64,000 nucleotides of DNA, from NCBI GenBank assembly GCA_951804985.1, contig OX638130.1, positions 96,903,700 to 96,967,699 on the forward strand. Direction: 5' to 3'. Below are positions 22,366 through 33,775 of the stretch, piece by piece (within the stretch, counting starts at the first letter, position 1; every line of letters begins with the position of its first letter). The translations under genes and the position numbers were made by a program. The stretch comes from Dryomyza anilis (lineage: Eukaryota; Arthropoda; Insecta; Diptera; Dryomyzidae). The notes under the pieces were generated by a model, which saw nothing but the letters and a program-made list of their open reading frames with translations, was not told the origin of the DNA and did not search any database.

Positions 22366-23685
22366 AAAGAGAGTAATAAGTTAACTTTACCAATCAAATT
22401 CATTAGTTTAAAATCAAATTTTAACCAATTTCTTGACAGTTTGGTTAGATGGATTGATTATAATTCAAACTGCAATTGAGAGAACCGATCTAGTTTCTAT
22501 TCCCTATTCAGATATCAAAAAGAAATGTTGATCCCAATCAATTTAACAGATATCCCCTAGCTCATTGAAGAATCATTTATATTTTGTGTAAACTAAACGT
22601 TTTTCTAAATCTGAATTTAGATGAAAAATCCGCTTTTTCTCTGTGCACTATTGCGGCATCATGATGCGGATCGTCAAATTGCCTTCATTTCAACTTTAAA
22701 TAAATTTGGCCCGAGGAATCTAAAAGTTTTTCCGGTCGCAATAAGAAACTTTTGCGCAATAAAAGCAATGCAGGCATCTCTCGCTGGGCTTTAAGGCAGA
22801 GTACAAGTGCGCCAAGCCGAGATGCTTCAAAGTTGGAAAAGTTAACAAAATTAAAAAAAATAAAACTTAAATTATGTAATTTAAAACATGAAAATTGAAA
22901 TTGAAGCGCACGCTAATTGCTGCGTTCTACTGCATATTGCGACTGCTACCGACAACAACAACGACGGCGATGACGACGACGACGACGACCACGACCAGCT
23001 GTAGTCAATGCGATCGCACAGGACGATGGTAGTCGTTCAGCCGTATTTTTATTTAAAACCTGTTATTAAGTGTTCTGGAAAACTATGAAATTCAGTGCAG
23101 CACAGACACTCAATGAGTAAACGTCTCGAGTCTAGACTCAGCACTATTGTTGTTGATGCTGCAGTTGATGTTGTTGTTGCTGCAATTCATGTTGCAACTG
23201 TTGATGTTGTTTTCAATTAGTACTCGCCAATGGGCGTGGCACTGCAGCAGGATCATAATTTGCAGATGTCCGCATAAAACTGCCAAGCGTTGTATGCCGA
23301 CCGCAGGTTAATTGTGAGCGATGTTGCTAATAAACATTCAGATTTGCAGCAATCCATGTGGCCAGGATAACGACATAATTGAAATACGGGCAGGACTGCC
23401 ATAGGGAGGCACTCGCCGTGAGGAGGTAAAATCTCGATAGCACTAGATAGTTTATTTTTTTTTTGGAATTGGAGATGGTATTTGTGTTTTTGATACGATG
23501 TTATGGGAATTGTTTGATCATTAAAATATCCAAACTATTTTCAGATTGAAATTCAGTAGCTGAGTTCAGTTCTGACATGGAGTTTTATATCGAGGAGGGT
23601 ATCACTACAGAAGTTTTATTATAAGTTTTCAATGGTTTAAACTGTAACATGATGGCTTCTACTTAAAAGGCATACAAGCGCAGAA
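22366..23685. other. No gene recognised; possible regulatory DNA
   Basis: Mixed-composition unique sequence with a GACGAC run at about 22954-22995 and GTTGTTGATG runs at about 23148-23212. It resembles ordinary fly intergenic or intronic DNA. No exon was recognised. Confidence 0.5.
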
Positions 23686-23687
23686 GG

Positions 23688-24560
23688 CTCCAGACTTCCG
23701 AACGAATTTAGTGTCTTTCGAGCAGAAGTCTCTGCGCTAGAAGACCCCGCACTATTTATTAAGTGCTATCGAAGATCTTTCTCCTTCTCTTGAATGCGAA
23801 AGATCTTCATTCTCAATAAGTCCAAGATAATATTGCCGCCATAAAATCTAAAGTGTCATACATAATCAAATCAATTACTACAGTATCAAACTGTAGCAGA
23901 GTATTCAACCAGACTTGGATGTTTTTCGTGACATAGCTACATATAAGGAAATAATATCGTATTGCTAATACGATATCATTTAAATATTTGCCGACGAAAT
24001 ATAATTGGCAAGTCAGAACAGAATCTACAACATCCAGAATAGTATGACACAAAATGAAGAAAAGTAGAACTGCGAGTATTTTATTTTTAAGAAAATCATC
24101 GAGCAGACTGCTAACGGCAGTCATTGGAATACAAAAATAAAGGGTTTTTCAATAAGAGCGCTACAAAAGTTTTTTTCAAGGGTTTTTCAACAGGGACGCT
24201 ACAAAAGTAGAGCGACAGGGACAGCAAACGACGCCATATTTCTTGCCGCTCTTTTGACATTTCTCTTCAGTAAGGTTTGCCATTTCATGATGGAGAGATA
24301 TAGAGCCAACAATGAATCGAAATTATTAAAATATACTACCGAAATTTGAATTCGTATATCTTTCCATCATGAAATGGCAAACCTTACTGAAGAGAAATGT
24401 AAAAGAGCGGCAAGAAATATAGCGTCGTTTGCTATCCCTGTCGCTCTACTTTTGTAGCGTCCCTGTTGAAAAACCCTTTCTATGTTCCATTATCAGAATG
24501 AATGACTTATACATCACAGCATTGCGACATATTCTCCTCTTTGGGACTACATATTATTAG
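23688..24560 (+). pseudogene. LINE-2 remnant: RNase H domain and C-terminal tail, split by family C
   Basis: The plus strand reads RLPNEFSVFRAEVSALEDP (about 23692-23750), the RNase H segment with its catalytic glutamate. In another frame it then reads QDNIAAIKSKVS (the region after the catalytic DSQ) and NCSRVFNQ. At about 24098-24127 it reads SSRLLTAVIG, the start of the RLLT-FITGHC-IG tail. A family C element interrupts at 24140-24478, and the tail resumes with ALRHILLFG near 24520. Frameshifts separate the blocks, so the copy is inactive. The family is an RNase H-bearing LINE (I/LOA/R1-like group; exact clade not assigned). Confidence 0.7.
24140..24478 (+). mobile_element. Family C foldback element, full length 339 bp, inside a LINE
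   Basis: It follows TA (24138-24139) and starts AAGGGTTTTTCAATAAGAGC. The right end GTTGAAAAACCCTT is followed by TC rather than TA, so one target copy appears mutated. Arms and the extra left module match 16813-17151 in order, and the length is identical. LINE-2 reading resumes on the far side, so the insertion came after the LINE. Confidence 0.85.
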
Positions 24561-24589
24561 TTTGCAACACTGGTGTCAGAGGTAATTTA

Positions 24590-25335
24590 AAAGGTACACA
24601 TATGCCACAATAGTTTGTGGCAATTGTCAAACCGTGGTTGCTTGGGTTGTTTGCTCCACCGGATATTCGGACACCCTATCATACGTTGACCACCACTTTT
24701 TTGCAGGAGCGCTTTCATCCATACCCTCGACACGTCCAAACGAGCGAGGCTCTCGATTTTAATGCTCCTTACTATGTCAATGTCAAGCACATCGTTCCAT
24801 CTGATCCTGTACTCGCTTTCAACGTTTATCAGCCGATAGATATTCCGAAGAATCTTTCACTCGAACGCTCCTAAAGCTTGCTCATCGGCGTTCGCAAGCA
24901 TCTATGCCTCCGCGCTATATATGATGAGCGCAATATTTCATCATCGGCAGAGGGCTCTGCTCCTCAATAGCCTTCTGAACCCAAAGTAACACCTGCTGAC
25001 AAAAGTTATTCTTGGGTAATCTCAAAACTGACGTTGTTATCTTTGCTGGTACCTAAGTATACGAAGTCATTCACGACTTCGAAATTGTGGGCGTAAATAG
25101 TGATGTACTGTCCAAGACGCCGGGACACCAGATACTTCGTCTTGAAAGATTCATTCGACGCAATTCCTTCTCTAAATCGGAGAATGCTTCACTGATTGCT
25201 CTTGTTCTCTGATCATCAGCAGCAAGACACACTTGTTGGAGATAGTGCCATTGTGATGGAGTTCGGCAGCTCTTATAATACTCTCCATTATCAGGTAGAA
25301 GATATCACACGAGAGGGACTCGCGTTGTCTGAAAC
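24590..25335 (-). pseudogene. LINE-3 remnant (RTE-like reverse transcriptase), degenerate
   Basis: On the minus strand, GFRQRESLSCDIFYLIMES and IIRAAELHHNGTI near 25330-25240 correspond to the RT motif with G-RQGD-LS-LFN. Downstream are FEVVNDFVYLGTS and, near 24790-24640, LDIDIVRSIKIESLARLDVS, the region that reads DIV-RIK-QRLRWLGH in intact relatives. The catalytic YADD box is not visible: sequence after CVLLL is deleted and shifted. Several frameshifts make this a dead copy. Confidence 0.65.
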
Positions 25336-25500
25336 CTAGCCGATCACACCATTTGGGCTATGCGTGTTATATTGTGGGCCCTACAAATAAATACAAACGG
25401 CTAGGTCAGAGGTTTTTGATATTATGGATGCAGAACTTCATAATGGTGAGGGTTCGATCTTCCGGCTAGTGGTCCGACAAACTAACCAACGGTCAAACGA
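25336..25500 (-). mobile_element. Degenerate SINE-1 copy
   Basis: ACACCATTTGGGCTATGCGTGTTATAT matches the SINE-1 body (CACCATCTTGAGCTATGCGTG), and CGGCTAGTGGTCCGACAAACTAACC matches its head in the minus orientation. The middle is deleted. It lies between two LINE-3 fragments. Confidence 0.55.
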
Positions 25501-25599
25501 CGCATTCTATTATATTTCTATGAAGTATGGCTTAGTCATTATGCCACAGTGAGGTTACGGAAAAATATTCATTTCAGTCTTTTTTTATTGCTGCCATAT

Positions 25600-26010
25600 T
25601 TACATACTTACTTAAGGGACCCCAACAAACGTGTGTCGGTCTTGGCCGCTGAAATGAAGCCGTGCCAGTCGCTTTTACTTTGCGCGTGCTGACGCCAGTT
25701 AGAAATACCAAGTTTTGCCAGGGTGTCCATCCTCGAGTCTCGATTCGTTCGACTAGCAAAGCCGCTGGATTTTGATGCGGTTGAATATGTCAATGTAGTC
25801 GAATAACTCATACAGCTCATGGTTCATCTTTCGATACTCGTTAGCAAAGCAGATAGAGCCAAAGATTTTACGGATAATCTTTCACTCGAACGATTTCAGT
25901 ACTCTCTCATCGGGGGGAGGCCAGCGTCCATGTTTCTGCACCATAAAGTAAGACGGGCATGATGGGTGACTTGTAGAGCGTTATTTGAGCCCAAAGTAGC
26001 ACCTGTTATT
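25600..26010 (-). pseudogene. Second LINE-3 remnant (C-terminal part)
   Basis: The minus strand gives, in shifting frames, a LLYGAE-like word near the right end, then KMNHELYELFDYIDIFNRIK and QRL (about 25835-25765), then LAKLGISNWR and AAKTDTRLLG. This is the order of the C-terminal region of RTE-like LINE proteins. It is separate from 24590-25335 and lies in the same orientation. Frameshifts are present. Confidence 0.6.
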
Positions 26011-28720
26011 AATGTCATAGAGAGTGTCCAGTCGTTAATTGAGAATTATCTTCTTTTTGTAAGTATTTAACCGCACTATATACAATCGACGCAAGATTGC
26101 ACATCCCTATAAACAGCATTGAGATTGGCCGATTAAACGGTTGACATGTTGCGAATACCACAATGAGGTCTCGGAGAAACTTTGCTATGACGCTGTGTAT
26201 TCATAGAGGAAATTAATTAAATTTTGAAAAAATATTAAAAATGTTGATCGTTCTACCAGTAGTCGTTACAACTGAAGCGACAAATTTATACCACACTGCT
26301 GACTGTGAAACGATCGTGACTTGTGCAAAATTTCAGCATGAGTTGTAAATCGCACTGTTCGACTTCCAGCACAACCAAATAAACCAGTTTCAGAATGAAC
26401 GCGGTGGTGATCGACGCAGGATACATGCGTGGCCACAGTTATAGTGCGATCCAACATGTTTCGGCCGCAGGCGAGCAGCGCGCATTAAGCGATTTAAAGA
26501 AATTTTTGAGAACAAACAAAAGCAACGTTTTGTGGCCGTAATTGCCTTTAAATTACAGGCTACAGTACTTTGTTTTATTGCTCACAAAACAGGCGATATA
26601 ACAGAATAAACATTTAAATTAACGGCCAAAATGGATGGAAAAACAACTTAAAAAATGATCATTTCAATAAAATAAAATTTGATATAACTTCAAACAGAGC
26701 AATAGTTCAAGTTATCGTGCGATCGCGCACAAAATTCACGATCAATTTGTATATTTGAAGTAATTCTCTCGAATGGTACCGACTGAACAACCGACCGACC
26801 GATCGGCCGGCCGGCACACAAAATAATAATTGAGTTATTATGGCTGAAAGGATCATCTCGGCAAGATTGTGATCTGGGTGGCTCCCGCTGTTGCCTGGCA
26901 AATTCTCACAATAATTTTGCAACATCTGTTGTGCGAAATTGTGCAGAAATGTTCGCATGAAAATTATTTACTTTTAAAATTTCTTGTTGATTTCATGAGT
27001 CCAGCAGTTGAGTTGAATTGGGATTTAGGGGCCCAGTAGGTTTTAGGGGCCAGCAGTAGCCAGTTGTGGGGGGGCAAGTGCAATTTCATGCCATGTGGTC
27101 AACATGATCACTCATTTCTGAGTAGCCACAGCAGCAGTATACGTACTTAATTGAGTCTTCGTCGTTTGCGATTCGCAGACGATCGTACAAGATGTAGGTA
27201 CAGCTGATCTGTTTTAATTTTGATTGGGGTTTAAGCAGCGAAAGCGTTATTTGCTTATCAAATTGAAAGCAATTTAAAGGATTTGGGGCTGGTATTGCGT
27301 GCCGACATTAAACAGTGAGTTTTACTTTGTTTTTTAGTTCGTTGATGATCTTATTATGTTTTATTTGTTTGCTTTTGTATGCTGCAGATCTTTGGGATGT
27401 TGAAGTCTTTCAATTTGGTTTTTTTGTTGCACTGAATTTGCTGCTTTGTTAAGCTGTGCAGAGCACACACAATGCGCAGTCAAATAAACAATTAATGAAT
27501 TATTCATGTAAATGAAGCAGTTGATCGTGACAAATTGTGCACCATGTAACTGATTGACACATCACACGCATCGACGCAGACCATACGCAAAATGCCGCAT
27601 CAGTGCAACATCATTGCCTTCGACTAGAACCTTGGACTTCCGTGGTGGCGTGCTCGACCAATCCATCGATCCACCCGATCCAACGATCGTTCAATCTCCC
27701 GCCGTACGATATATGATAATTTTTGCAGCATCTTCGATCATAGCAAAACTCAGCTCCATCGATCGTGCAGACAAACGATTTAACTGATTACATAAATCAA
27801 TATTTAAATTATGTACCAAGCGCTCCACTCCAACACACAACCAATGCCCCGCCCCGTACGGCCCGTTTCGACCGATCACTTTATCATAACATGATCACTT
27901 GATCGATTTGGACCATCACGCATGTTGTACGTACTCTGACTCTGACAAATGATAAATAAACTTGACATTTTATTTCATGCAAAAAACAAAAAAAAAAAAC
28001 ACAAAAAGGAACGAAGAATGTTATGTGCGCCCTGCACATAAACTATCATCAAGGACAAACATTGACGTCAAGTGGCTCAAAAAGGTCGCGATCGCTGTAC
28101 CGTCAAGATCGTGGTTGGTTCGCTCACAGGCTGACTGACTGACTGGCTGACTTGACTGTGCGCTGCAATTGTCGTGTTGTTGGCATAAAAATGATCGCAG
28201 ATGTTTGCTGTTGCTTTTATTTTGTGGGCAACATGTAGATTTGTGCGCATCATTATTCAGATAAGCCGAAGATGCAACAGAATCTTGTACGAAGGCAGCA
28301 AATTCGAACGAACTAAGGAGTCGAAGATTGAAGAAGATTGTCATAAGAAGACAGGCGAAATATATGAATGTTTCTGAAATGCAGAAGGGTTGACAGTTGA
28401 TTAATAACATATTAGAAGTTGGTAAATCAGCGACAGAGAATGTGTAGAATAACTTTATTTGCTTCGGTACATTAGTGATATTATGATACAAATAATCAGA
28501 AACAGTATGAGAATTCCTAAATTAAGTTACTCTTGTCAATAATGCATAAACAGGCAATCACAAAATTATGGAAATTTGTCAAAACTTCCATATTAAATTG
28601 CCTGCAATATGAAATAAACTATTTTTGAACCTACGGTAAAAGTAAAGAGTTCAGGATAACCAGAATTGCTAGATCAACGAAGGTCAGACTTTAAATTACA
28701 TGCTGACTGATATTGATCGA
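26011..28720. other. No gene recognised; candidate conserved non-coding blocks
   Basis: Unique DNA with homeodomain-like AT cores, notably ATAAACAATTAATGAATTATTCATG at about 27484-27510 and CTTTAAATTACAGG near 26548. Many GATCGAT/CGATCG words occur at about 26715-26810 and 27645-27905. There is no supported exon. It resembles enhancer-bearing DNA of a developmental locus (inference from texture only). Confidence 0.35.
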
Positions 28721-28722
28721 AC

Positions 28723-28838
28723 TATGAAAAGCTCTCACCCGCCGTTTGGATTCGGCATTAAACTGTAGGTCTCACCACTTTGAGTACAAATGTAACACGC
28801 ATAGCTCAAAAATGATTGGACAGCTCGGCCTAACTTCA
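28723..28838 (+). mobile_element. SINE-1 fragment (3' body)
   Basis: TATGAAAAGCTCTCACCC is followed by GGATTCGGCATTAAACTGTA and AACACGCATAGCTCAAAAATG, matching the SINE-1 body. The tRNA head and the tail are absent. It directly abuts family B sequence. Confidence 0.75.
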
Positions 28839-28910
28839 CAGATTTTTTTCAATTTGATGAATTTATTCATAAATATTATGAATTTTATCACCAACTACCA
28901 GATTCATCAT
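28837..28910 (+). mobile_element. Family B left-end fragment
   Basis: CACAGATTTTTTTC then TTCATAAATATTATGAATTTT and CACCAACTACCAGATTCATCAT are the first 75 bases of family B. The copy is cut where the inverted family B copy begins. Confidence 0.7.
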
Positions 28911-29257
28911 AAACAGAAAAAAATATACATCATATTGATGAATTCCGTTCTTTAAATCATGATTCATTGTATTGAAGAACCATCCATAATATTAATGACT
29001 AACGCCATCAATGTTATGAATGCTATCATAAATATGAACAACGCTTGGTAACTGTCGAAAAAGTGTTCTTCAATATGATGAATTAGATGTGAAGAATACG
29101 TTTCATCATATTAATGAACCAAAATATAAAATACAACATATGTATATGTTCTTCATATTGAAGAACGCTGTTCATTAAACCAAATTTCTATCAAAATATT
29201 TTTTTTTCGTTCATTTTTTGTCGTACTTCTCAGTTCTCAAGTAGTTCTTGTGTGTTG

Positions 29258-29314
29258 TCTATATATATAAAACTCTTGGTCCGGCTGTCAGTCTGTCGGT
29301 CGGTCGGTCTGTCC

Positions 29315-29352
<38 letters not shown>

Positions 29353-30324
29353 TCCAGCATCACGTCTAAACCGCTAAACCGATTTAACTGAAATTTTACA
29401 CCAGGATACTATGGAGTCCGGAGGGTGTCATAGGCTATATATGGGCGGGATTGGACAAAGGGGCGTGGCATCTCCCATACAACCTAAACTTTCAAAACGA
29501 CATAACTCGGCACATACACAAGCAAAGAAGATGAAACAAAAAACTCAAATACAAAAAGAAATACAAATGCAAAAACACAAAAACAAAAGCAAAAATCAAA
29601 TACAAAATCAAAAGTAAAAGCACAAAACTTAAGCTATAACTCAAAAACAACCACACTAAAATTCACCACACCAAAATTCACCACACTAAAACTCACCACA
29701 CTAAAATTCACCACACTAAAACTCACCACACTAAAATTTACCAGACTAATATTCACCACATTAAAATTCGCCACACAAAAACTCACCACACTAAATTTCA
29801 CTACACTAAAACTCACCACACTAAAATTCACCACACTAAAACTCTCCACACTAAAATTCACCACACTTAAACTCACCACACTAAAACTCAGCACACTAAA
29901 TTTCACCACACTTAAATTCAACACACTAAAACACACAACAATAAAATTCACTACACTTTAACTCACCACACTAAAATTCACCACACTAAAACTCAGCACA
30001 CTAAAACTTACCACGCTAAAACTAACCACACTAAAACTTTTACTGGGAAAAACTCTACGGGGAAGAATTCTACGGGAAAGAATTCTACTGGGAAGAATTC
30101 TACGGGGAAGCACAGTCTGAGAAAGAATTGTCTATGAGAAAAGTTGTTTAATCGGATAATTAGTATGATTTTGGTTACTATATTTATAAAACCAATAAAA
30201 AAACGTCCACAACGAAGCACGGGTCTCTGATATAAATAATAAAAATGTTATTTACATTAATAAAATTGCTCAATTACCTTGCATTTACATAATATTTGCA
30301 CGAGTCGTGTACGGGTCCAGCTAG
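29258..30324 (+). mobile_element. Non-autonomous Helitron with central minisatellite
   Basis: The 5' end is TCTATATATATAAAACTCTT, followed by CTGTCTGTC repeats and CTAAACCGATTTAACTGAAA, the usual start of dipteran Helitrons. The 3' end reads GCACGAGTCGTGTACGGGTC then CAGCTAG, with a CACGA/TCGTG hairpin at 30299-30309 shortly before the terminal CTAG. There are no inverted ends and no target duplication. Family B at 17785 (read on the other strand) gives the empty site TTGTGTGTTATTTCTTATA, placing the insertion exactly between A and T (that A is now G). No Rep/helicase gene is present, so it depends on an autonomous relative. Confidence 0.88.
29645..30112. repeat. 15-bp minisatellites inside the Helitron
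   Basis: About 26 units of CTAAAATTCACCACA or CTAAAACTCACCACA run from 29655 to about 30038. About four units of a different 15-mer, TCTACGGGGAAGAAT, follow at about 30052-30112. Because 15 is divisible by three, the minus strand stays open with FSVVN/FSVVS and FFPVE repeats. This is an arithmetic effect, not evidence of a gene. Confidence 0.85.
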
Positions 30325-30929
30325 TTTCTTATATAATGTTTGCTCGACATGCATCAATTAGTAAAATGTTTTATAATATATTTATTATAATTACAACATT
30401 TTATTAATAAAAAGATATTTTTAGAAAGAATAGATTTTTGTAAAAAAAAAATATTTTTAAAATTTTTTTTTTTCGTAAAATTTTTTTTTCGAATATTTTT
30501 TAAAATTTTTTTTTTCGAACAAATTTTTTTTTTTCGAAAAAAAATATTTAAAAATAATTCGAAAAAAAATGTATTTTAAAATTTTTTTTTTTAAATTTTA
30601 AGAATTTTTTTATTTTGGTTAGCTCATTTTTTTCTATTTTTCTATTTAAACACAAAAATGTCCATCAATTAATTTAAAAAAATAATAATATTCTTCAAAA
30701 TTATATTTTATAAATCAAGCAAGCAGTATTTAATATGTTAATGAACACTAATTTTTGTGTGTAAATTTGATGTTAAAGAGCATCATATTGAACATTAAAA
30801 ACATCATATTGAACACTAAATTGCAATTCAATTAATGGAATCATCCATATGATGTATCTGGTAGTTGGTGAAAAATTCATAATATTTATGAATAAAATCA
30901 TCATATTAATGATTTATTTTTTCTGTGTA

Positions 30930-33335
30930 CTCAAATGAAAAGAAATTTTTGTACCATTACAAATGGCATTAATAAAATATGAACTAGGGTACTAACTTTA
31001 AATTTAAAATATCCTAATTGATTTAACTTTTCTTGCACATTTGGCGCATGAATTGCAATTTTTGTTCCCGATTATTCCAAATATTGTCCGTCTTGAAAAG
31101 TGTTAGAGTTCGTTGAACAAAACTGTAACAAAATTGACAGACACAAAAGGAATGAAATATAAATAATATAAAGGAATGAAAAGAAACAGTATGAAAAGAA
31201 ATGAGTAGTGAAGTAGAATTTAGTATGTAAGTTGATATATTCCATTTTACCACACACATATTATTGTCGTTGTAAAATGAGGACTTTAAAAATAAATCAA
31301 CTAAAAAATTTGAATAAATTAAAGAGTGAGAAAAATGCTGACATTCAAAACTTGTATTTGAAATTGTCAAATATTTTAAATTGCCCACCAATTAAATTAA
31401 TTTGGCTCAAGTTGCGTCTGACAATCGAGGCGGAGCAGTGACAGCAGCAGCAGTCGCAGTCGCACTAGCAACATGACTAGCAGTAGCAGCAACAGCATCG
31501 ATGGAGCATCTGTCGGGACTCAATCACTTTTATTGTCATGCTGCTGCTGTTGCTGTCATGGCTGTATTTATTTTTGGTGTCATCGACAACTAAAGACGCC
31601 TGTCAACGCGACGATGATCAGCTTTAGCAGCGGCAACAGCAGCAGCAGCAAAAAGCAACTATTTTTTGTCGCTCTCCTCGGTTGGTTGTTGTTCTAATTT
31701 TTTTTTGTTGTTGTTGTTTTTCTTCATATTTGTGACATAAAGAGGGATGCGAAGCAAGAATTTTCTTCCGGTGCGCCTTCATTATTATCGTTGTTATTGA
31801 AAAATGAGATCCAATTAATTAGTTGTGATTTTTGACATGTTTGTGGTGATTTATGCGGTTGGATGTGGTTGGTTGTTCGGTCTTCCCGACTGTCAATTGT
31901 TGGGGCTGCACGATAATTGCGTCATTTAAATTATGATTAACGACTATGAACATTTTGCAAGGATAATTGAGTTTAATTGCTGTCTTTTACAACAGTTATG
32001 CACATCTACTCATACTTGTGCATGTCTGACTTATTTTCCCTTAGTTCCTGAAAGGACTACCTTGCCATGAACTCAACAAATATAAAAAATTCATACCAAA
32101 CTTACAACAAATTGAATAACGTCAACTTGTCACATCCTGCCTTATTTGCTCTTATCTGCTGTCACATGTCCTTGGGGCGACTTTTTGCAAATACGCTCTG
32201 GTTATTGTTGTTGTTGTTGTTCAACATCGTTATGCCATTGCGTATGCACGCATAAAAGATTTTAATCTAATTATGCGCTTCATAAACGACAAAACAACAA
32301 AATGAGCGCCGCCGAATGCGCCGGAGATAAAGTAAATCAAAGGATTTTCCAGCCCAAGGCGACATGTCGTAACAAAGGGCGCACTCACAGCAAAACAATT
32401 GCGCCTGAAATCCTTTGAGCCCTCTTCAACAGCAGCACTCACACACAGGCTTACTCCTTCACTCATTCACTCACATATGCATAATACACACACACACTAA
32501 CACAACAAAAAGGTCTACACTCTGAAACACTCTGAGCCTAGGAGCTGGAAGCTGGCGCCAAATGACAGAAGCGCATATTAAAATATGAGTTAACTCGCAC
32601 GCACTTCAAGTGTATGTCAATGGCAAATGCCTCATGCCTAGTCACCCACAATCCTGCCGACGTACCATGCCCTTCGCACTGCTCACAACACAAAAGTATT
32701 TAACGGAATGTTCGGAATGAAACGTAACCGGTTAAGTGTAGAATTCCATGAGATTCGCGCGAGCAAGCCATAACAAACAGCCCATGAAATGTTTAAAATA
32801 TATGTAGAAATAGTAGACGAATAAAAAATTCCACGAAATTCACATTGCCAAGTTGTTATTTTTATCAACTTAAAATTGTACCGCAAATGACATTGAAATC
32901 GTGTGGGGTTAGATGCTGTGGTTTGTGTCCCGCATGTCCCATTTGACTCATAATTTTGAAATTCCAAACGCATTTACCACTCATATTTCCGGCGCCGGCT
33001 TCTAAACGGTGGGGCTTAGTGTGATTTTATATTTCTAAATCATTTAAATGGTTACAAGGTACCATATATATCAAACAAAATAATATTTAAAGAAACAGAA
33101 AAACATATAAAAGGTGAAATCAAAAGAACTGAAATGGAAAGGATCAAATTTGGATACAGTGAAAATGAAAGAATCAATATAGGAAAAACTGGAATGTTAT
33201 GTATACAATTGGAATTAAATATAATGTCATGGCTGATAATATACAAGATTGCTAAGGATACGAAACTTTCCTTAATAAAGTTGATTTAATAGCAATGATT
33301 TCATTATCGATTTTAATTTTAAAAGATAACCAGAT
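30930..33335. other. No gene recognised; opa run and candidate regulatory DNA
   Basis: CAG runs occur at about 31440-31500 and 31626-31652. CCAATTAATTAGTTG (about 31814) and GATTTTAATCTAATTATGCGC (about 32258) are homeodomain-type cores in unique sequence. About 33060-33250 is GAAAT-rich low complexity. No exon or transposon was recognised. Confidence 0.4.
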
Positions 33336-33339
33336 GAAG

Positions 33340-33560
33340 GCGTCGTAAGATCAGAGGTTAGTGCGTTGGACTGCAAGCCGAAAGATCCCATGTTCAAATC
33401 TGGGATGGGGCTAACAACATCTTTGCATAGAAAACATTTTTTTATACCGCGCAACCTCTCGGCAGACAATGGAAAACCACCGAGAGTAAACATCGCCCAT
33501 GACAAAATCACACCCCGCTGTTCGAATTCGGCATTAAACTATAGGTCCCACAACTTTTAG
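33340..33560 (+). mobile_element. SINE-1 copy, 3' end missing
   Basis: The head GATCAGAGGTTAGTGCGTTG, then GCAAGCCGAAAGATCCCATG and GTTCAAATCTGG (B box), is followed by the body words CATAGAAAACATTTTTTTATA, CAACCTCTCGGCAGACAATG and GAATTCGGCATTAAACTATA. The CAGGACTGTAGCG-(ATT)n end is lost. Confidence 0.8.
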
Positions 33561-33775
33561 TTATGACCCGTCAAACGCAAAAAATATTAATTTTAACGTG
33601 CACTTATTATTTGTTGCATTACATCTATGATTTTCATAATTAAATAAAAGTACATATCTTATATCAGACTTGATCTATAATTCTATACTTCCACTTACTT
33701 TATTTTTGCAAATCACTCTTTAAGTCCTCAGCTTAAAGTGAAATTCACAAATTCGATTAAAAAATGTACCTTTTA

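Larger units (their letters stand above)
28911..30927 (-). mobile_element. Family B element split by a Helitron
   Basis: It begins AAACAGAAAAAAATATACATC and ends TTTTTTCTGTG followed by TA. The landmarks are in the reverse order relative to 17209-18085. Without the Helitron (1067 bp) it measures about 950 bp. It is non-coding; the A-run/T-run centre lies at about 30420-30620. Confidence 0.8.
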
